Under the pieces are notes generated by a model that worked only from the letters and a program-made list of their open reading frames with translations, was not told the origin of the DNA and ran no database searches. A DNA stretch of 46,619 bases from an uncultured SAR116 cluster alpha proteobacterium (GTDB lineage Bacteria; Pseudomonadota; Alphaproteobacteria; Puniceispirillales; Marisalimonadaceae): assembly GCA_902593735.1 (NCBI GenBank), contig CACJJL010000016.1, forward strand, positions 1 through 46,619. Direction: 5' to 3'. Below are positions 26,588-34,850 of this stretch, piece by piece. Within the stretch, counting starts at the first letter, position 1; each line of letters starts with the position of its first letter. The translations under genes and the position numbers were made by a program.

Positions 26588-28074
26588 TAGACATCTTAAT
26601 AAAAAATCTTCCAATACTTGTGGTTTTATGTCCATTAATTACATCTTTATTTGTTGTGCTTATTCCTAATATATTTTTTTCATGGGTTTTAACGACTTTA
26701 AGCACTTTTTTAACATTTTTATTTTCAATTTTATTATATCAAGAAATCCAAATTAAATCTCATATTTCATATGCCTTAGGCAAATGGATGCCACCAATAG
26801 GGATAGAATATATAATTGATAGAGTAGCAATTATTCCAATTATTATAATTTCTGGAATAAGTTTTTTCGCAACTATATTTGCTTATAAGATAATGCCTGA
26901 GGAAATTGAAAAGAAATCAATTTCAAAAGTCTATAGTTTGTGGCTTTTAGCTATAGCTGGATTGCTAGGTCTTGTAACAACAGGTGATACATTTAACCTC
27001 TTTGTATTTTTAGAAATATCGTCTTTAGCCTCCGTTGCGCTTGTAGCAATGGGAGCTCAAAAAGATAAACAAGCCTTAGTTGCAGCTTATAATTACCTCA
27101 TTATTGGTGCAGTTGGAGCAACTCTATATGTCATAGGTGTAGGATTATTATACGGAATAACTGGCACTTTAAATATGGAGGATCTAACAAATAGAATATC
27201 TGATCTTAATAACAACAAAGCATTAATTGCAGGGTTTGGTTTTATGATAATAGGGATTATGGTTAAAGCTGCTGTTTTTCCTTTACATATTTGGTTGCCA
27301 AGAGCGTATGCTTATGCTCCATCTGCAGTTTCTGTTTTACTAGCAGCAACTGCAACAAAAGCTTCTTTGTACATATTAGCTCGCATATTATTTTCTGTTT
27401 TTGAAAATTCAGAAGATTTAATAAACAATACTCTATTGTATGTTATTCTTCCCCTCTCAATCATAGCTATGTTTGCTGGTACAATTATGGCTATATATGA
27501 AAAGGATATTAAAAGGCTACTTGCTCATTCTTCAGTTGCACAAATTGGATATATAACTCTTGCTTTTGCCATTGGTACAAAAGCAAGTATAGCGGCTGGA
27601 TTTATACATATGTTTAATCATGCCATAATTAAAGGTGGTTTATTCATAGCTATAACGTCCCTTGGTTTTTTTATTCAAAAAAGAGTTACTATAAATAATT
27701 TATCTGGTCTAGGTAGGGCAATGCCCATCACTTTTTTTTGTTTTGTTCTCTGCTCATTAAGTCTAGCAGGTCTTCCACTTACAGCTGGATTCATTTCCAA
27801 ATTATATTTAATTAAAGCAACTATCAGTTCAGATGCCATATGGATAGCAATACTCATATTAATTAGTTCAGCATTATCAGTAGTTTATTTGTGGAAAATG
27901 ATAGAAGTCATGTGGATAAGAGAGGGTAAAAAAATCCTAATAAAAGAAAAACCTACAATTTATATATCTCTTATTATTATAACTTTTTTTAATATTTATT
28001 TTGGTTTGGATGCCTCATTGGTTGTGAATGGAAGTTTTGAAGCCGCTGAAAAGTTAATTGGTGATCTTAAATGA
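26584..28074 (+). CDS. mrpD: Mrp antiporter subunit D-type, copy 1
   Basis: 496 residues with about 14 membrane helices, a proton_antipo_M (NuoL/M/N-like) subunit. Key segments are TGDTFNLFVFLEISSLASV (glutamate on helix 5), MVKAAVFPLHIWLPRAYAYA (lysine and histidine of the proton path) and KRLLAHSSVAQIGYI. The MrpD reading is by position right after mrpC. ATG overlaps the mrpC stop. It forms one antiporter-like channel in the membrane arm. Confidence 0.9.
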   Translation: MIDILIKNLPILVVLCPLITSLFVVLIPNIFFSWVLTTLSTFLTFLFSILLYQEIQIKSHISYALGKWMPPIGIEYIIDRVAIIPIIIISGISFFATIFAYKIMPEEIEKKSISKVYSLWLLAIAGLLGLVTTGDTFNLFVFLEISSLASVALVAMGAQKDKQALVAAYNYLIIGAVGATLYVIGVGLLYGITGTLNMEDLTNRISDLNNNKALIAGFGFMIIGIMVKAAVFPLHIWLPRAYAYAPSAVSVLLAATATKASLYILARILFSVFENSEDLINNTLLYVILPLSIIAMFAGTIMAIYEKDIKRLLAHSSVAQIGYITLAFAIGTKASIAAGFIHMFNHAIIKGGLFIAITSLGFFIQKRVTINNLSGLGRAMPITFFCFVLCSLSLAGLPLTAGFISKLYLIKATISSDAIWIAILILISSALSVVYLWKMIEVMWIREGKKILIKEKPTIYISLIIITFFNIYFGLDASLVVNGSFEAAEKLIGDLK

Positions 28075-29528
28075 TAACAATTGAAAATTTTATTTTAATC
28101 ACAATTTTGTCTCCTTTAATTGTTTGTGTTTTAACTCCATTTATTTCCAATGGTATAATTTTAAGAGATTTCTTGGGACCAATTGGTGGTATAATTAGTT
28201 CTTGGGGTGCATTTAATATTATGAGCTCAGCTCTTAATAATCAAAATATCAATTTAGAAATTGTTAACATTGCAGAAGGAATATCAATTGGTTTTGAAAT
28301 CACCCCTTTAGGAGCTATTTTTGGACTAGTCGCATCATTTCTATGGATTTTTGCAGCTATATATTCAGTTGGTTACATGAAGGGGAATAAAGAAAAAAAT
28401 CAAACAAGATTTTATGCATTTTATGCAATTGCTGTTCATGCTGCTTTATGTATTGCTTATGCTGGTGATTTATTAACTTTATTCATTTTTTATGAAGTTC
28501 TAACATTTTCAACATATCCTCTAGTTACTCATAAGCAAAATGAAATGGCGCAAAAAGCTGGTAGATTATATATGTCCATTTTGGTTGGATCTTCTGTTAT
28601 TTTACTTCTTCCAGCAATTGTTTGGGTCTGGGTTGCTACAGGTTCCCTTGAAATGTCCCAAAATGGTGTATTAGACGGTAAAATAGATGTGGCCTATGCT
28701 CCCCTTTTATTAGCAATGTTTGTTTTTGGAATTGGAAAGGCGGCACTGATGCCAATTCATAAGTGGTTGCCTGCTGCTATGGTTGCCCCCACACCTGTGT
28801 CTGCCCTTTTACATGCTGTAGCAGTTGTAAAAGCAGGTGTGTTTACAATGTTAATAATACTAACAAATGTTTTTGGAATAGATTTTTTAGCCAAAACAGG
28901 GGCTTCAGAATGGTTAATTTGGCTAGCATCCTTTACTCTTCTAGCAACAAGTATAATAGCTATTTTCAAAGATGATTTGAAAGCAAGGCTAGCATACTCA
29001 ACAATTAGTCAACTTTCTTATATTACATTAGGGGGAGCATTGGCTACTTCCATGGCAACTCAAGGAGCTGCTTTACACATAATTACTCACGCTGCTGGTA
29101 AAATTACTTTATTTTTTGTAGCAGGAGCTTTGTACGTTGGAGCAAAAATTACAAAAATTTCAGATTTAAATGGTTATGGTAAAAGTGCGTCTCTAATTTT
29201 TCTTGCTTTTTTTATTGGTTCACTTTCAATAATTGGAGTTCCTCCAATGGCAGGTTCTTGGAGTAAATTCTTCTTAATGTTGGGTGCAGCTGACAGTGGC
29301 TACGAAGTTGTTATAGGTATTTTTTGTGTATCTACTATACTCAATGCATTTTATTTAATGGAAATCCCAGCTAGAGCATTCTTTTTTAAAAAAGAAAGAG
29401 AAGTAAGTGTAAAAATACCTAAACTTATTTTAATCCCTACTCTAATAACTTCTTTTTTGACTATTTTGTTATTCTTTTGTATAGAGCCATTTCAAAATCT
29501 AACTTCCATGATGGTGGGTAAGATATGA
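28071..29528 (+). CDS. Mrp antiporter D-type large subunit, copy 2
   Basis: 485 residues, about 14 membrane helices of the proton_antipo_M family. It has AGDLLTLFIFYEVLTFSTYP (glutamate helix), GKAALMPIHKWLPAAMVAP and KARLAYSTISQLSYI. It differs enough from copy 1 (for example PIHKWLPAAM versus PLHIWLPRAY) to be a distinct subunit rather than a recent duplicate. Its start overlaps the stop of copy 1 by four bases and its stop overlaps the small gene that follows. Confidence 0.9.
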   Translation: MITIENFILITILSPLIVCVLTPFISNGIILRDFLGPIGGIISSWGAFNIMSSALNNQNINLEIVNIAEGISIGFEITPLGAIFGLVASFLWIFAAIYSVGYMKGNKEKNQTRFYAFYAIAVHAALCIAYAGDLLTLFIFYEVLTFSTYPLVTHKQNEMAQKAGRLYMSILVGSSVILLLPAIVWVWVATGSLEMSQNGVLDGKIDVAYAPLLLAMFVFGIGKAALMPIHKWLPAAMVAPTPVSALLHAVAVVKAGVFTMLIILTNVFGIDFLAKTGASEWLIWLASFTLLATSIIAIFKDDLKARLAYSTISQLSYITLGGALATSMATQGAALHIITHAAGKITLFFVAGALYVGAKITKISDLNGYGKSASLIFLAFFIGSLSIIGVPPMAGSWSKFFLMLGAADSGYEVVIGIFCVSTILNAFYLMEIPARAFFFKKEREVSVKIPKLILIPTLITSFLTILLFFCIEPFQNLTSMMVGKI

Positions 29529-29752
29529 AGCATTTGATTGAAAAATTTGGTAAAATAAACACTTCAGTCCTTTTTCTATGTATTATTTTTCTAATTTTAG
29601 AATTAATTGGACATAGGTATGGGGAAACATCAATAGAAGATATCTTATTTTTTCCAGCTTTTTTTGGATACTTATCATGCATAATAATTTTTAAAATTGG
29701 TGTTAGTTTACGATCATTCCTCATGAAAGACGAGGATTATTATGATAAGTAG
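29525..29752 (+). CDS. Small membrane protein inside the Mrp operon, 75 aa
   Basis: I do not recognise a named family. Two hydrophobic segments are visible (about residues 14-27 and 40-60), with a charged C-terminus FLMKDEDYYDK. It is locked into the operon by a 4-base overlap with the preceding subunit and an 11-base overlap with the next, and codon use matches. It is most likely an accessory or species-specific subunit of the antiporter complex, which is inference from position. Confidence 0.75.
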   Translation: MKHLIEKFGKINTSVLFLCIIFLILELIGHRYGETSIEDILFFPAFFGYLSCIIIFKIGVSLRSFLMKDEDYYDK

Positions 29753-31439
29753 TTTCCCTCCTGGTTTAATAATGATTATTGGGGCATTATTAATTCCCTT
29801 CCTACCTCATATAATCAGGCAGATATATATGATGGTTCTTATCCTTGTTTCAGCTTACGCTTTAACGTTGGGTTTTGGTATACATTCTAAAATTGAAATA
29901 ATGGATATTCAATTTATAATATTTCAATCAGATGCCTTAACCCTACCCTTTGCAATAATATTTCACATTGCAGCTATATTGAATGTTATCTATGGTGCTC
30001 ATGAAAAAGATTGGAATCAGCATGTAGCTATTATGAGTTACAGTGGAGCTGCGATAGCAGCAGTTCATGCTGGAGACTTGTTAACATTATTTGTATGGTG
30101 GGAAGCTACAGCTTTTACTTCAGTTTTTTTGATTTTAGCAAGCAAAACACAAAGATCTTATAAATCAGCATTTAGATACATTTTAATACAAGTTTGTTCA
30201 GGAATGTTTTTATTGGCTGGAGCAATTTTATTAATGTCGGAGACAGGTAATGCAGAATTTAAAAATTTTGACATCAACTCCCTATATGGCCAGTTAATTT
30301 TCATAGCTTTCGGAATAAAAGCTGCTTTTCCATTATTAAATGGCTGGTTGCAAGATTCTTACCCAGAAGCCTCAGAGATAGGTACAGTTGCTCTTTCAAC
30401 ATTCACAACTAAATTAGCTATTTTTTGTTTTGCTAAATCTTTTGCAGGTACTGAAATACTAATCATAATTGGTGCAATTATGACTTTTTATCCTATTTTC
30501 TTTGCTGTAATTGAAAATGACTTACGAAGAGTTTTAACTTACAGCCTTAACAACCAACTTGGTTTTATGATTGTTGCCATTGGAATTGGCACTGAATTAG
30601 CTATTAATGGAGCTGTAGCGCACGCATTTGCTCATATTCTTTACAAAGGATTGCTATTCATGGGAATGGGAGCAGTACTTTATAGAGTTGGAACATGTAA
30701 GGCTTCTGAATTAGGTGGACTATTTAAATTTATGCCCATCACAGCAATATGCACTATTGTCGGGGCTATTTCTATTTCAGCTTTTCCCTTATTTAGTGGG
30801 TTTGTAGCAAAATCACTTATAATGTCAGCACTTGGCAAAGAAGGATTAGTCTTTGTCTACTTTATGCTGTTATTTGCATCAGCAGGTGTACTTCACCATT
30901 CAGGAATTAAAATCCCATTCTTTGCTTTTTTTGCACATGAAAGCGGTATAAAAACAAAAGAAGCTCCTCTAAATATGATTATAGCGATGATTATTGCATC
31001 AGCTCTCTGTATTTTGATTGGAGTTTTTCCTTCTTATTTTTATGAAATCTTACCCCATCAAATCCAATATCAGCCATATGACTTTAGCCACGTTGTTGGA
31101 CAATTACAGCTTTTAACATTTGCTGCATTTGCTTTTATATGTTTATGGCATTTTAAAATCTATCCACCAGAACTAAACTCAACTGTTTTAAATAGTGATT
31201 GGATTTATAGAAAGATGATACCTGGGATTTTGTTACCTCTTTTAGGTCTTATAAGTGACATAAATAAAAAAATTGAACAATTTATTGTATTTACTTTTAT
31301 TTCTATAAAAAGGTTTTTTTCAGACACAATGATAAAAAACAAAGTTTTTGATAGAGAAGTTGGCCAAGATACATTAATAGTTGTGCAACTTTTTATAATT
31401 TTATTGATTTTCATCTTTGTATGGAAAATTTATTTATAA
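29742..31439 (+). CDS. Mrp antiporter D-type large subunit, copy 3
   Basis: 565 residues, about 14-16 membrane helices, proton_antipo_M family. It has AGDLLTLFVWWEATAFTSVF (glutamate helix), FGIKAAFPLLNGWLQDSYPEA (where the classical histidine-lysine is altered to LLNGWLQD) and RRVLTYSLNNQLGFM. A C-terminal extension of about 100 residues after the core includes a final membrane helix. Three D-type subunits without a classical MrpA is the arrangement seen in split alphaproteobacterial and Rickettsiales clusters. It ends the operon. Confidence 0.9.
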   Translation: MISSFPPGLIMIIGALLIPFLPHIIRQIYMMVLILVSAYALTLGFGIHSKIEIMDIQFIIFQSDALTLPFAIIFHIAAILNVIYGAHEKDWNQHVAIMSYSGAAIAAVHAGDLLTLFVWWEATAFTSVFLILASKTQRSYKSAFRYILIQVCSGMFLLAGAILLMSETGNAEFKNFDINSLYGQLIFIAFGIKAAFPLLNGWLQDSYPEASEIGTVALSTFTTKLAIFCFAKSFAGTEILIIIGAIMTFYPIFFAVIENDLRRVLTYSLNNQLGFMIVAIGIGTELAINGAVAHAFAHILYKGLLFMGMGAVLYRVGTCKASELGGLFKFMPITAICTIVGAISISAFPLFSGFVAKSLIMSALGKEGLVFVYFMLLFASAGVLHHSGIKIPFFAFFAHESGIKTKEAPLNMIIAMIIASALCILIGVFPSYFYEILPHQIQYQPYDFSHVVGQLQLLTFAAFAFICLWHFKIYPPELNSTVLNSDWIYRKMIPGILLPLLGLISDINKKIEQFIVFTFISIKRFFSDTMIKNKVFDREVGQDTLIVVQLFIILLIFIFVWKIYL

Positions 31440-31494
31440 ACTGTTAGATATTTATATTTAAAAAGAAAATCTTCTTTAAAATACTGAGGAAAAC

Positions 31495-31626
31495 ATGAAG
31501 AAAAATAAAAAAGATTTACCTGACGGAGTTCCTGAAGAAAATGTTTACGAAAACACTCACATTTTATTGTATGTATTTTATGCGATAGCTGTAGCTAGTG
31601 TAGTATTATTAATGGTAAATCAATAA
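31495..31626 (+). CDS. Small single-span membrane protein, 43 aa
   Basis: Translation gives a charged head (MKKNKKDLPDGVPEENVY) and one C-terminal hydrophobic helix (ILLYVFYAIAVASVVLLMV) ending in NQ. The ATG has a CTGAGGA ribosome site at good distance, and the TAA is directly followed by the TTG start of the SufU-like gene. No family is recognised. Strong ribosome site, lysine-rich cytosolic head and clean helix make it a likely real tail-anchored or single-pass protein. Confidence 0.6.
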   Translation: MKKNKKDLPDGVPEENVYENTHILLYVFYAIAVASVVLLMVNQ

Positions 31627-32097
31627 TTGAATAATCTATCAATCTATCAAGAAAAAATATTAAGTCTTGCTGCAAAAAATAAAAAAATAGTTGCTTTAGA
31701 AGATTTTAATCGATCTTTTGAAATGCGTAATCCTATGTGCGGCGATGAGGTAAAAGTAAGAATAAAGTTAGTCAACACTAAAATAATTGACATTTCAGCA
31801 GTTGTGAGGGGTTGCGCACTTTGTGAGGCTTCAGGAAGCTTAGTTGTTGAGTTATTTAAAAATAAAAATGTTCCTGATGCCAGATTTTTAAATGAATTCT
31901 CAAATTGGCTTGAAAACACAGAAAAGCACCTCTCAGATCATTTGCCAATTGAAATGGAGATTTTTGAACCCATAAGAGAAATAAAAAATAGACATAAGTG
32001 CATTACAATGCCATTTGAAGCAACTTATAAGTCCATTGATTTAAAAGAAAATCAAAAAATTAATCAGGGGATACAGAATGTTTCCCAAACCAAATAA
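31627..32097 (+). CDS. sufU: SufU/NifU-like Fe-S cluster scaffold
   Basis: 156 residues, cytosolic. The SufU pattern is present: NPMCGDEV (C38, D40), RGCALCEASGSL (C63, with an extra C66) and RHKCITMPFEAT (C124), matching the three cysteines plus aspartate that bind zinc or a cluster. The family acts with the SufS desulfurase. The start is a TTG at 31627 that abuts the stop of the small upstream ORF; the next in-frame ATG (residue 33) would cut too close to the first cysteine. No suf gene neighbours are present. Confidence 0.85.
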   Translation: MNNLSIYQEKILSLAAKNKKIVALEDFNRSFEMRNPMCGDEVKVRIKLVNTKIIDISAVVRGCALCEASGSLVVELFKNKNVPDARFLNEFSNWLENTEKHLSDHLPIEMEIFEPIREIKNRHKCITMPFEATYKSIDLKENQKINQGIQNVSQTK

Positions 32098-32158
32098 TTG
32101 CACCAACAAGTACTATAGGATATAAAATTAATAAAATAATACCAACATCAGGGTTCAT
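32060..32158 (-). CDS. Possible 32-aa membrane peptide, antisense to sufU end
   Basis: On the minus strand an ATG at 32158 opens MNPDVGIILLILYPIVLVGA, a single hydrophobic helix, and ends WFGKHSVSPD then stop, overlapping the last 38 bases of sufU. An AGGT lies upstream but is weak. The composition is that of a small membrane subunit and the remainder of the gap (32159-32266) holds no other gene. It may be chance; kept as a candidate. Confidence 0.3.
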   Translation of the reverse strand: MNPDVGIILLILYPIVLVGAIIWFGKHSVSPD

Positions 32159-32266
32159 TTTAGACCTTTTTTTTTATTAAATAATTATTAAATATATAAT
32201 ATAAATAAATTATTGAAATTACTAGTAACAAAGTGAATTTTTTCAAACGTATCTTAAGGCGATTTA

Positions 32267-33892
32267 ATGACTAACAGAGAAATGATGGAATATGACGTAG
32301 TTGTTGTAGGAGCAGGTCCTTCAGGATTAAGTACAGCTATAAAATTAAAACAACTAAGTAAAAAAGCCAATTCAGAGTTATCAGTTTGTGTAATTGAAAA
32401 AGGATCTGAGGTTGGAGCTCACATCGTGTCCGGTGCTGTAATTGAAACTAAAGCATTGGATGAACTTATACCAAAATGGAAAACAAAAAATAGTCCACTA
32501 AAAACTCTAGCTACTAGCGATAAATTTTTATATCTAACGGAAACTAAGTCATATCAACTCCCTACCCCACCACAAATGCATAACAAAGGTAACTACATAA
32601 TAAGCTTAAGTGATTTTACAAAATGGTTAGCACAGCAGGCAGAAGAACTTGATGTAGAAATCTATCCTGGGTTTTCAGCTTCAGAAGTATTGTATGACGA
32701 AAATAATAAAGTTGTTGGTATTGCTACTTGCGATATGGGAAGATTAAAGGATGGTTCCGAAGGTCCCAACTTTGAAAGAGGAATAGAATTACGAGCCAAG
32801 CAAACAGTATTTTCAGAGGGCTGCAGAGGTCATCTTGGAAAAACATTAATGGAAAAATTTGAACTCAATTCAAATAACTCACCCCAAACCTATGGAATTG
32901 GTATTAAAGAATTATGGGAAGTTACCCCTGAAAATAGCAAACCAGGGAGCATAATCCATACTACAGGTTGGCCTTTGGATAATGAAACGTATGGTGGATC
33001 TTTTTTATATCATTTAGATGACAATAAAATTTCTATAGGTTTCGTAATAGGTTTAGATTATAAAAATCCCTATCTTTCTCCATATCTTGAATTTCAACGT
33101 TTCAAGCATCACCCTGCAATAAAGAAATTACTTGAGGGAGGAAGAAGAATTAATTACGGTGCTAGAGCATTAAATGAGGGTGGGGTTCAATCTTTACCAA
33201 AATTGACTTTTCCTGGTGGAATGCTTGTGGGATGTGAAGCAGGTTTTCTTAATGTTCCCAAAATTAAAGGAACTCACTTAGCTATGAAGTCTGGTATGGT
33301 AGCAGCACAATCAATTTTCGAAAATATAGATAAAAAAGATGAGATTTCAGATTTTCAAAATGATATAAAACAAAGCTGGTTGTGGAATGAATTATACAAA
33401 GTAAGAAATATAAGGCCATCTTTTAAATGGGGTTTCTGGAAAGCGATTGCGTATAGTGCTATTGATACATATATTTTTCGAGGAAATGCTCCTTGGACAA
33501 TTGATCATCACGGAACAGACCATGAAAGTCTTGGTAATAAAGATAATTATAAAGAAATAAAGTACCCAAAACCTGACAATGTTATTAGTTTTGATAGACT
33601 TACAAATGTTTCTTTTTCTGGTACAAATCACGAAGAAAATCAACCTTGTCATTTGCAGTTGAAAGACAAGAATGTTCCTATAAATACAAATTTTGAATTA
33701 TATGACAATCCAGAGACAAGATATTGTCCTGCAGGTGTGTATGAGATAGTTTTTAATAGTAATAAACCAAAGCTTCAAATCAACGCACAGAATTGCGTTC
33801 ACTGTAAGACATGTGATATCAAAGATCCTACCCAAAATATTAACTGGGTGACACCTCAAGGTGGAGGTGGTCCAAATTACCAAGGAATGTAA
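32267..33892 (+). CDS. Electron transfer flavoprotein-ubiquinone oxidoreductase
   Basis: 541 residues. An FAD-binding GAGPSG (15-20) opens the protein, AHIVSGAVIE follows, and the C-terminal 4Fe-4S site is provided by C487 (RYCPAG) and C510, C513, C516 (NCVHCKTC). The ending DPTQNINWVTPQGGGGPNY is invariant in the family. It passes electrons from ETF (fatty acid, amino acid and betaine-derived dehydrogenases) to ubiquinone at the inner membrane. ETF subunits themselves are not in this window. The N-terminus starts at MTNREMMEYD, close to the FAD motif as usual. Confidence 0.95.
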   Translation: MTNREMMEYDVVVVGAGPSGLSTAIKLKQLSKKANSELSVCVIEKGSEVGAHIVSGAVIETKALDELIPKWKTKNSPLKTLATSDKFLYLTETKSYQLPTPPQMHNKGNYIISLSDFTKWLAQQAEELDVEIYPGFSASEVLYDENNKVVGIATCDMGRLKDGSEGPNFERGIELRAKQTVFSEGCRGHLGKTLMEKFELNSNNSPQTYGIGIKELWEVTPENSKPGSIIHTTGWPLDNETYGGSFLYHLDDNKISIGFVIGLDYKNPYLSPYLEFQRFKHHPAIKKLLEGGRRINYGARALNEGGVQSLPKLTFPGGMLVGCEAGFLNVPKIKGTHLAMKSGMVAAQSIFENIDKKDEISDFQNDIKQSWLWNELYKVRNIRPSFKWGFWKAIAYSAIDTYIFRGNAPWTIDHHGTDHESLGNKDNYKEIKYPKPDNVISFDRLTNVSFSGTNHEENQPCHLQLKDKNVPINTNFELYDNPETRYCPAGVYEIVFNSNKPKLQINAQNCVHCKTCDIKDPTQNINWVTPQGGGGPNYQGM

Positions 33893-33935
33893 TTTTAAAA
33901 TAATTTGTTAGACTTAATGTAATTATTTAATTAAC

Positions 33936-34850
33936 ATGGTAAATAAAATAAAGGATTTTGATTTGAATCAATCTTTAATTGGTATTTTGTGGATGGTGAT
34001 TACTACAATTTTGTTTGTGGGAGTTACAGCGACAGTTAGGTATTTAGAAGGTGAAGTTCCTGCGCCTCAAGCTGCCTTTTTAAGATATGCAATGGGAACA
34101 ATCCTTTTAATTCCTTCATTGATTACACTAACTAAATTTAAACCTGATAAACCACTAATGAAAAAATTTATTTTGAGAGGATTAGTTCATTCTATTGGTG
34201 TAACTTTATGGTTCTATGCTATGTCTGTTATTCCTGTTGCAGAGGTAACAGCAATTGGTTTTTTAACATATATTTTTGTGTCATTTACTGCATGTTTTTT
34301 TTTAAAAGAGGTTCTACATAAACATAGGTTATTAGCAATAATAATATCTTTCATTGGTGCTTTGATAATTTTAAGACCAGGTTTTAAAGTAATAGAAAGT
34401 GGTCAAATAAGTATGTTATTGGCAACTATAGTTTTCACTATGTCTTATTTAATCGCCAAAATTGTATCAAAAGAAAGATCATCTTCTGAAATTGTTGCAA
34501 TGCTATCCATTTTTACAACAATATTTTTAATTCCTTCTGCAATTTATAGTTGGGAGCCTGTTTCAATAAAAGCATTTTTAGTACTTACTGTAACTGCTAT
34601 AATAGCGACAATTGGACACATAACTATGACAAAAGCTATAAAAGTTGCGCCAATGGTAGTAACTCAACCTGTATTATTTTTACAACTTGTATGGGCATCT
34701 ATGGTGGGTTTGTTTATCTTCGATGAAAAATTTGATCCTTTTGTAATTTTAGGAGGTACATTAATTATGATGTGTGTCTGTTATGTTTCTTATAAGGAAC
34801 ATAAATTAGATAAAAGTAATTCAAATGAAACTTTACAAAAGATAATTTGA
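33936..34850 (+). CDS. EamA-family (DMT) permease
   Basis: 304 residues, about ten membrane helices arranged as two EamA repeats. The first repeat has PAPQAAFLRYAMGT (about 36-49), and the second holds GHITMTKAIKVAPMVVTQPVLFLQLVW, a typical drug/metabolite exporter ending. Substrate unknown. The last 18 bases overlap tail to tail with the convergent membrane-protein gene. It lies 43 bases after the ETF-QO gene and may share its transcript. Confidence 0.85.
   Translation: MVNKIKDFDLNQSLIGILWMVITTILFVGVTATVRYLEGEVPAPQAAFLRYAMGTILLIPSLITLTKFKPDKPLMKKFILRGLVHSIGVTLWFYAMSVIPVAEVTAIGFLTYIFVSFTACFFLKEVLHKHRLLAIIISFIGALIILRPGFKVIESGQISMLLATIVFTMSYLIAKIVSKERSSSEIVAMLSIFTTIFLIPSAIYSWEPVSIKAFLVLTVTAIIATIGHITMTKAIKVAPMVVTQPVLFLQLVWASMVGLFIFDEKFDPFVILGGTLIMMCVCYVSYKEHKLDKSNSNETLQKII

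Noticed and set aside
28763-28975. 70-residue ORF rich in cysteine on the plus strand
   Set aside because: It lies wholly inside Mrp large subunit copy 2 in another frame and is its shadow.
26584-31439. Respiratory complex I genes (NuoL/M/N)
   Set aside because: The D-type subunits resemble NuoL/M/N, but MrpE, F, G, B and C beside them and the lack of any hydrophilic Nuo subunit show an Mrp antiporter.
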